A stretch of 64,000 bases of DNA from NCBI GenBank assembly GCA_014529385.2, contig CM043949.1, forward strand, positions 108,373,977 to 108,437,976, written 5' to 3'. The notes below the pieces were generated by a model. The model did no database searches, was not told the origin of the DNA, and worked only from the letters and a program-made list of their open reading frames with translations. The translations under genes and the position numbers were made by a program. Positions within the stretch are counted from its first letter, which is position 1. Each line of letters starts with the position of its first letter. Below are positions 58,172-64,000 of the stretch, one piece after another. This stretch comes from Adiantum capillus-veneris (Eukaryota > Streptophyta > Polypodiopsida > Polypodiales > Pteridaceae).

Positions 58172-58380
58172 ACCAAGAGGATTTGTACACACAATTAATC
58201 CCAATCACCAGACAAAATATATATATTATGATAAGCACAAAACTACAATTCCAAAGAACAATTCATAGCCTATTTGGTCAGTCAAGATTGAATGCCATTA
58301 ACTCATCTATTAACCCTTTCATATTACCCATGATACGATATGACCATATCCTTGATGTTTTCATTTTCGTATTGTTTTGA
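58168..58380 (+). CDS. Small ORF 2 of a paralogous pair, unknown function
   Basis: 70 codons, starting in the ATGA overlap with the previous stop. It shares the conserved I-S, K, F-Q, L-F-G, R-L-N, I-L-P, Y and D-V positions with ORF 1. Both are rich in Ile, Leu, Phe and Arg. Such overlaps are unusual for plant genes, so the pair may be a tandem domain duplication in one frame-shifted gene. Confidence 0.45.
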   Translation: MNQEDLYTQLIPITRQNIYIMISTKLQFQRTIHSLFGQSRLNAINSSINPFILPMIRYDHILDVFIFVLF

Positions 58381-58664
58381 CATTCTCTTTTGTGTTCTTT
58401 CTTTGTGTGTGTGAGTGCAAGAGAGAAAGAGTGAGTCTTCTTTGATTGCACTTCTTTCCAAACCCTAGTCTTCATGGCATCTATGGTTTAACTCCTTCAT
58501 ATAGTTTTTGTTGAGTTCTCTCACAAACTCTCACAGCCATAAGCCCGGTGCTTTCCTGGCAAGACCGCAAATTTCTCGACAGCGTGTAATTGTTCGATCT
58601 AGCCATTCAGACCCACATGTTGGCTATTCTGGAGGTTGCACAAATCAAATGTTACATGCACTCC

Positions 58665-58670
<6 letters not shown>

Positions 58671-58722
<52 letters not shown>
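58671..58722 (+). repeat. (GA)n microsatellite
   Basis: About 25 units. Confidence 0.97.
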
Positions 58723-58724
<2 letters not shown>

Positions 58725-59059
58725 GGCACTCAACTCATGGTTGCATGTGAGAAGTCAACTTAACCTTTTGTGCCACTAGGCGACATTTGTTGTGTGAGTC
58801 GTGAGGTTCCGTGGACATTTACATGAATGATAACTATAGCAAATTTGACAAATTATATTTTTGTTTTTAAAAGTCTTGCAATATAATTTCATGTCATGCT
58901 AAGGAGAATCTATGAATTAAATTTTACTCATAAGAAGTATGAATTTTATTTTCACTCTGTTTTTAAAGATAAAATTTGATAAATCGCATGCTCAAACTTT
59001 GTTAAATTATAAAGAAGAGAAAAAACGTAGACTTTCATGAAAGAAAGTCATATGAATTT
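58723..59059. other. AT-rich spacer, nothing recognised
   Basis: No coding, RNA or element signal on either strand. Confidence 0.4.
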
Positions 59060-59419
59060 GAGGAAATGTGTTTGACTGAATGACAATTTTGCAACTCTAT
59101 ACGATCCCATAAAATTTTGATATTTTTATTTAAACATAACTCATTGAAAATGGCTTCATCTTATGAAATTGCAATCATTTGAGGAAATGTGTTTGACTGA
59201 ATGACAATTTTCAACTCTATACGATCCCATAAAATTTTGATATCCTTATTTAAACATAACTCATTGAAAATGGCTTCATCTTATGAAATTGCAATCATTT
59301 GAGGAAATGTGTTTGACTGAATGACAATTTTCAACTCTATACGATCCCATAAAATTTTGATATCCTTATTTAAACATAACTCATTGAAAATGGCTTCATC
59401 TTATGAAATTGCAATCCTT
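59060..59419 (+). repeat. 120-bp tandem repeat, three units
   Basis: Three near-identical units with an exact 120-bp period (GAGGAAATGT at 59061, 59181 and 59301). Units 2 and 3 are almost identical, so the last duplication is recent. Non-coding. Confidence 0.95.
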
Positions 59420-59564
59420 TCATAATATTTTTTTCTTTTTGCCATACTCACAATTGTGAGTTAAGAAAATTTATATTAACTCAATAAGAAAACAATTGCC
59501 CTCAAGCACTACATGTGCCTTGAGGGGCTAGGGTTCCACAAGAGACTTGCATGAGATATTACTC

Positions 59565-61300
59565 CTACCCTCCTGAGTGTTCTAAGAAGCTCAAAGCTTG
59601 CACCCATCCTTTATCTTTGCCAATAGCCCCTCTTCTTGCTCCAACCATTTGTATGAGCTCAGTGCTCAATCTCACAATATAATCAAATAGGGCAACATCC
59701 AGTTTGTCTTCAAATACTCGAAGGTTCCTGGACTTCCATACCTGGTTCAGGTAGCAAAATCTGATCATCTTGAGTGTAGACCAAAACGGCCTGGCTTTGG
59801 ATACCAAGACCTCCCAAGATTAAGTCATCTGTAAAAAAGGTTATCTTCCCAGTCCTTCGTAGCCACTTGCAAACCCTAGCGGCAAGTCCGCGCGAAGTAG
59901 GGCACTTGTCGAACAGATGAAGGGTCAAGCAGAACAAGTGTCAGAGCCAAGCCCTTTAGCTTGCACCTCAATCCCAATGGGCAACGCTCCCTAGAGCAAC
60001 TTCTAGATAAATACCTATTTGTAATCTAGCCCTTCAATCTCCCATATGGTACTAACCCTCTTTTGCCAACGTTCTTCTGACCAGTTTTTCTTCTAGATAC
60101 TGTTGAGTGGGGCAAACCAATCCGCTTTGTACACCAGCACATAGTAGGTACTCCGGGTCTTGGGAAGCAAGAACACTTTGTCTTTCGGCTAGTGCCAAGC
60201 TCTCCAATCTATTTTTGATTTGCATATAGACGGAAGTGAGGAAGCAAGCACTTCCAAGAGTCTACTAATCAAAAGCCTTGCGTATACCCCCAATTTATGC
60301 TGCATCACCATGAGCTCCAGATCCTTCCACCAAAAGCTTTTGTCATCCCAAATATGTGAAAGTTTAGAGATTCCTTTGTTGTTCACCAGCCATGCAACCT
60401 CCCTCCAAAAGGGGTTCAAGGAGCCCCTTCCAAAGTTTAGAGAGTTAGGGGGATCAATTGTTGGAGTCGTCCTTATAGTATTTGAGATTCTCCCCCCATT
60501 CGAGAGTTGAGGCTGCTTTGTTACACTTCCATGCTAGCTCCCTTGTGCAACCACCAAGCTTGAGTGATGTCCAACAAGGTACTAAAATCTTGTCCGACAC
60601 AGTGGCCATCGTCCATATTCCCCCTTTGGCAAGCTTTGTGTTGTTAATCATATCCTAGGCCATCATAGCCCACTCCTATTTCTGGTTCGTTAGAGAGACA
60701 ACAAGATTGGCACACGAAGCTTTCGCATGCAACATGGGGTCAATAATCCCTATTTTGCCTTGCTTCTTAGGTCTTGTTACCCATTCCCATTTCCCCCACT
60801 GGCAAGGGGTTGTGTCTTTCATGTTGCCTTTCAATAAAACCTCTTGATAGGCTTCAAGAATCCTTTTCAGTTAAATTTGCTCATTTTTAGCAGCGGCGGT
60901 GAAACAAATGAAATGTAGAGTATCATGAAAGAATCAATCAATGTGACTCTACTATGAAAGGGGAGGAGCACAAACATCCATCTTCTCATTTTGTTGTTAA
61001 CTTCGGTCAAGAGCTAGTCAAATATTTGTTTATCCGTAATGTGCACTTCAAGAGGAGCACCTAGGTTCCTGAACGCAGTGCCCTTGCCTAGAAGATGTTG
61101 CTTTCTGAGAGAGATAATAGTCTTAATTTCTCAACACCGCACATCGAGCGAGAGGTAGAGGCAAACAATTGAACAATCTGAAGGTCTCTTCTTAGCTTTT
61201 CTAATTCAACTTTGAGAAACAACAAAGAATCGTCTGAAAGAGCTTTGCAAGCAGTTGCTTTCCTCCAAGCAATGAGAGACCTTGAATTTTCCCTTTTGCT
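59565..61300 (-). pseudogene. LINE ORF2 remnant (RT end and zinc-finger-like C-terminus)
   Basis: Minus-strand broken frames. Near 61150-61250 a L-S-D-D-S-L-L-F motif followed by L-x-K-L-R-R-D-L resembles the A-D-D box of non-LTR RT. Near 59870-59950 a C-x-x-C … H-L-F-x-x-C-P-T-S-R-G motif matches the C-terminal zinc-binding domain found after RT in plant LINEs. Many stops and frameshifts. Confidence 0.65.
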
Positions 61301-61610
61301 TTTCCACTTTCCCCAATTTCATGTGCGTCGGTAAAAATAGAGGGATACCCAAAGTGTTGGCAAGGTCTTAGAGGTTGTCCCACAACCAGACTACTAAGTT
61401 GACAAAATCCACCCACACTAGGCACAAATCCTTGAAAGCTTTTACGAATTCAAAGGCCGGGTTCCATGCTAAGATGTACACTCGGGAGCGGTCGAGGGAC
61501 AATGGGATTTTTCCTAGGATCTTGTCAATCACCACAGGATCATTGAACCTAACAATGAAGAACCCTTTGGTAAGATATTGGATGTACTCAGTCGTTCACC
61601 CTAGTTGAGA
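61301..61610 (-). pseudogene. LINE ORF1 remnant with DUF4283-like domain
   Basis: Minus-strand frame with G-F-F-I-V-R-F-x-D, D-K-I-L-G-K-I-P, L-A-W-N-P-A-F-E and L-V-W-V-D-F … L-W-D-x-L-x-x-L-A-N-T-L-G-I-P-L. This is the pattern of the DUF4283 nucleic-acid binding domain of plant LINE ORF1. It lies directly against the late RT part, so an internal deletion has removed most of ORF1 and the front of ORF2. Confidence 0.65.
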
Positions 61611-61619
61611 ACCGCTGGT

Positions 61620-62420
61620 TGAGAACCGCCGAGCTAGAAATCCATCTGATGAGATCTATCTAGGAGGGTTTTCTACCCATTGATAGCCGTTTTTCGGCCC
61701 TTTGTAATTGCCACAGTGAGTTACCTCACCCTACCAAAATCACCCAAACACTGTGGCTATCCCTACCATTTCACTGTATATAGGTGCGTGTGAGTTAGGG
61801 GACTTTTCCCATATCTCCTTACTGAAATAAAAAACCCTCAATTAGCTAGTCATTGGGCTAGTTGAGCCAAAAAAAAAATAAAAAATAAAAAATATAAGTA
61901 TATTATGGCCCATGCGTATGTAAATATTTCTTTGTATATAGGGCCTAAATAAAAGATTTTTTCATAATTATTTTGGTATTTATTTAAATATCTCTACATA
62001 GGTGTGTGTTATTTATGCTCTGTACATTGCCTCACTATTACCACAATTTTTCTTACCATTTTTCATATTCTTTATTCCATATAGAAATATTTTCATGTAA
62101 GCTTCTCTTATATTTGGTGTAACTCCACCCCAACAAAAATCCAAAAAAACTAGTTTTATTTATGTGTATATTTTTTCACTATTATGATTTTTCCCTTCCT
62201 ACATCTATTTTGTTTTTTTTTCTAAAAAATTAGAACACCAAAAATATTTATTTTTTTATGGTAGCCTCATAATGAGAGAGATTTCTTTTGACCCCTTTAT
62301 ATTTTTTCCACTTATATTATTTATATTTGACATGTACATATTTTTTAGACCCCTCAATATTTGATCTTCTTAGTTATACTATTCACTTATATCATAATCT
62401 CAACAATATCTTCAATTATA
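61620..62420. other. AT-rich spacer, nothing recognised
   Basis: No gene. Long T and A runs. Confidence 0.4.
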
Positions 62421-62439
62421 GACCTACCAAATAAGGTCA

Positions 62440-63950
62440 AGGGTAGGTGGCATGCATACATGCACTATGGAGGGCTCACTCTTGGAGGTATTCAAAAGAA
62501 TCATCCAAAGAAGGACCCCACAAGGACCTTGTGCAGTGGAAAAAAACGATCGGTTTTGCTGAATTTTTAAAGTTCACTTGCTCTCCGAATTTGAAAAGGT
62601 GATACAAACAAAAGTTGTAGCTCGTGGGCTGAACTTTTGCCTCAAATTTTTTCATATTTTTTTGAGCTACGAGCTGTGAGCTATGATTTTATTAGTGGAC
62701 CCCAGTTTTCCCATGCTATGCAGCCACACTCTCTGTTCCACTTTATCATTTTCCTCTTTCACACACACTTCTCCACTCATCATCCCCACCTCTCTCACCA
62801 CTCCTCTCTGCACCCTACTCACCTTCTCCTAAACCTTGAAGAATAAGAGAAACCATGGTGAACTCATACCTCCCACACACAATTCCATTCCAAAATTGAC
62901 CACCTAGTCTCATTTTTCCTCCTCCAAATTACCCATATCTATCAAAAAACCACAAAATTCAGCCTCTTCTCTTAAAAGACAGCATCATGGTGGTTGATTA
63001 CTCAGCTTCAATTACCTTGTCTCTCAAGGAAGGTCAAGAGTGGAGAAAAAATGTACCGTCAAAGCTAGTGGAACGTCAACAAGCGTCAAAATTGGCCCTA
63101 CTCAAGACACTTGGAGCATCAACCTTGTAAGAAATCCACCTTTTCTTACTTCTTAAGAGTTTTTCTTCCTTATTTGTATCCTACATGGATACTCCTATTG
63201 TAAATATCCAATTCCATTTGTAAATTAATACTAACTCTACTAACACTAACCCACTATGAAAAGTCCTATCACCTCCATTTCTCTCCTCTCTCTTTCCCCA
63301 CCAACTTCTTGATAATTCCAAGCAAAAGAAATTAGATAAATTGCTGAAAATCTAACCCAACCATGGTTAGAGGAGTAACCCTAGCCTTCAAAATTGCTAT
63401 AAAAGGAGGGTGTAGCTAGCACAAAAAGGGAAGCCATAAGCAAGAGCACTATGCTATAGCTTGAGAAGCTAAGCTCAACCTCTCTAGAAGGAGCTCTTGA
63501 GTGGAAGCTCATTGTCTTATGCATGTGCATGTGTTGTAATAGGGGATTAGCAAGGGAACTCTATGCCATTGTAAGAGAGAGAGTGATCATTCAATTGGGA
63601 GTAGGAAATCTATCATTTCTCCTACTAGTGTAAGCCCAACATTTGCTGAATCAAGGAGGGTGGATTTGGACTAAGCTTGGATACTTTGTCTCCCTTCCAA
63701 CGTGAAGTAATGGACAACAATGATGCGTAAGTGTCTTGGTGTTTTTTGTTAAGTTCTTGATAGCTTGTCTCTGGTGTTGTCATCAATCTAGCCATAAATC
63801 CCACATACTGTAAGAGGGCGACAGGGTGGAGAGGACTCCCCTGGCTTTAAGACAGTGATTGGGGTGGCTTTTCTTGTGATGTGTTGTGGTGAAATTTACG
63901 CAAGCTATGTTGAACAAATACTAATCTCACTTTGATTTGTCATGACAGAT
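62440..63950 (+). repeat. LTR-like segment with TATA box, copy 2
   Basis: Related to 56820-57600. TATAAAAG at 63398, followed by GC-poor leader-like DNA. No coding sequence follows within the window, and the end is cut by the window edge or not recognised. Confidence 0.35.
63398..63405 (+). promoter_or_regulatory. TATA box in LTR-like segment 2
   Basis: TATAAAAG followed by GAGGG. Confidence 0.45.
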
Positions 63951-64000
63951 TTGTAAGAAGGTATTAATGCAACAAGCACCCCCTCCCCCTTTCTCTCTCT

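Overview
This window looks like intergenic DNA from a large land-plant genome. Almost everything recognisable is a transposable element: Ty3/gypsy LTR retrotransposons of several families, a LINE remnant, a TTAA-flanked DNA element, and long AT, GA and CA microsatellites. I see no intact host gene, tRNA, rRNA or CRISPR array. A fern, gymnosperm or other large-genome plant would fit, but the sequence does not settle the species.

Layout. Positions 1-8950 (minus) hold a decayed Ty3/gypsy element (family B), read right to left as gag, PR1, acidic linker, RT, RNase H, integrase, second protease. It is interrupted at 1255-2600 by a TTAA-flanked element. Positions 9280-10727 are LTR-like DNA rich in CCAAT boxes, and 10728-11510 (plus) is an inverted second copy of the family B 3' tail. 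From 11.5 to 13.7 kb is AT-rich DNA with a repeated palindrome. Element C2 (13914-23983, minus) sits inside a non-autonomous element F (about 13.7-13.9 kb plus 23984-27480), whose own PPT and 3' LTR start follow at 27468. A broken kinase-like gene lies at 29.4-30.4 kb (minus). Element E (about 31.0-36.1 kb, minus) shares the 3' untranslated region of family C. Element D (37573-39482 plus 53008-56432, plus) is split by the almost complete element C1 (39483-53007, plus; 13,525 bp; TSD ATAAT). After 56.4 kb come LTR-like pieces, two overlapping paralogous small ORFs, a 120-bp triplication and a LINE remnant (minus).

How the parts work together. Family C encodes one very long gag-pol frame (41097-50444 in C1, about 3115 codons, now with six in-frame stops). 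It runs gag with four zinc knuckles, PR1, acidic/basic linker, RT, RNase H, integrase, then a second retropepsin (PR2) with a tail carrying repeated W-[VI]-P-K motifs. A separate 143-codon acidic ORF lies between pol and the 3' LTR. Family B has the same order, so PR2 after integrase is a lineage trait. In family C the PR1 active site reads D-G-G while PR2 keeps D-T-G-A, which suggests PR2 may have taken over processing. C2 has lost the end of RNase H, all of integrase and PR2 by one internal deletion, but keeps the 143-codon ORF.

The strongest candidates for something undescribed are the two-protease architecture, the accessory ORF with its own TATA-like box, the duplicated zinc-binding module in the family B integrase, the TTAA-flanked element, and element D with its unusual pol.
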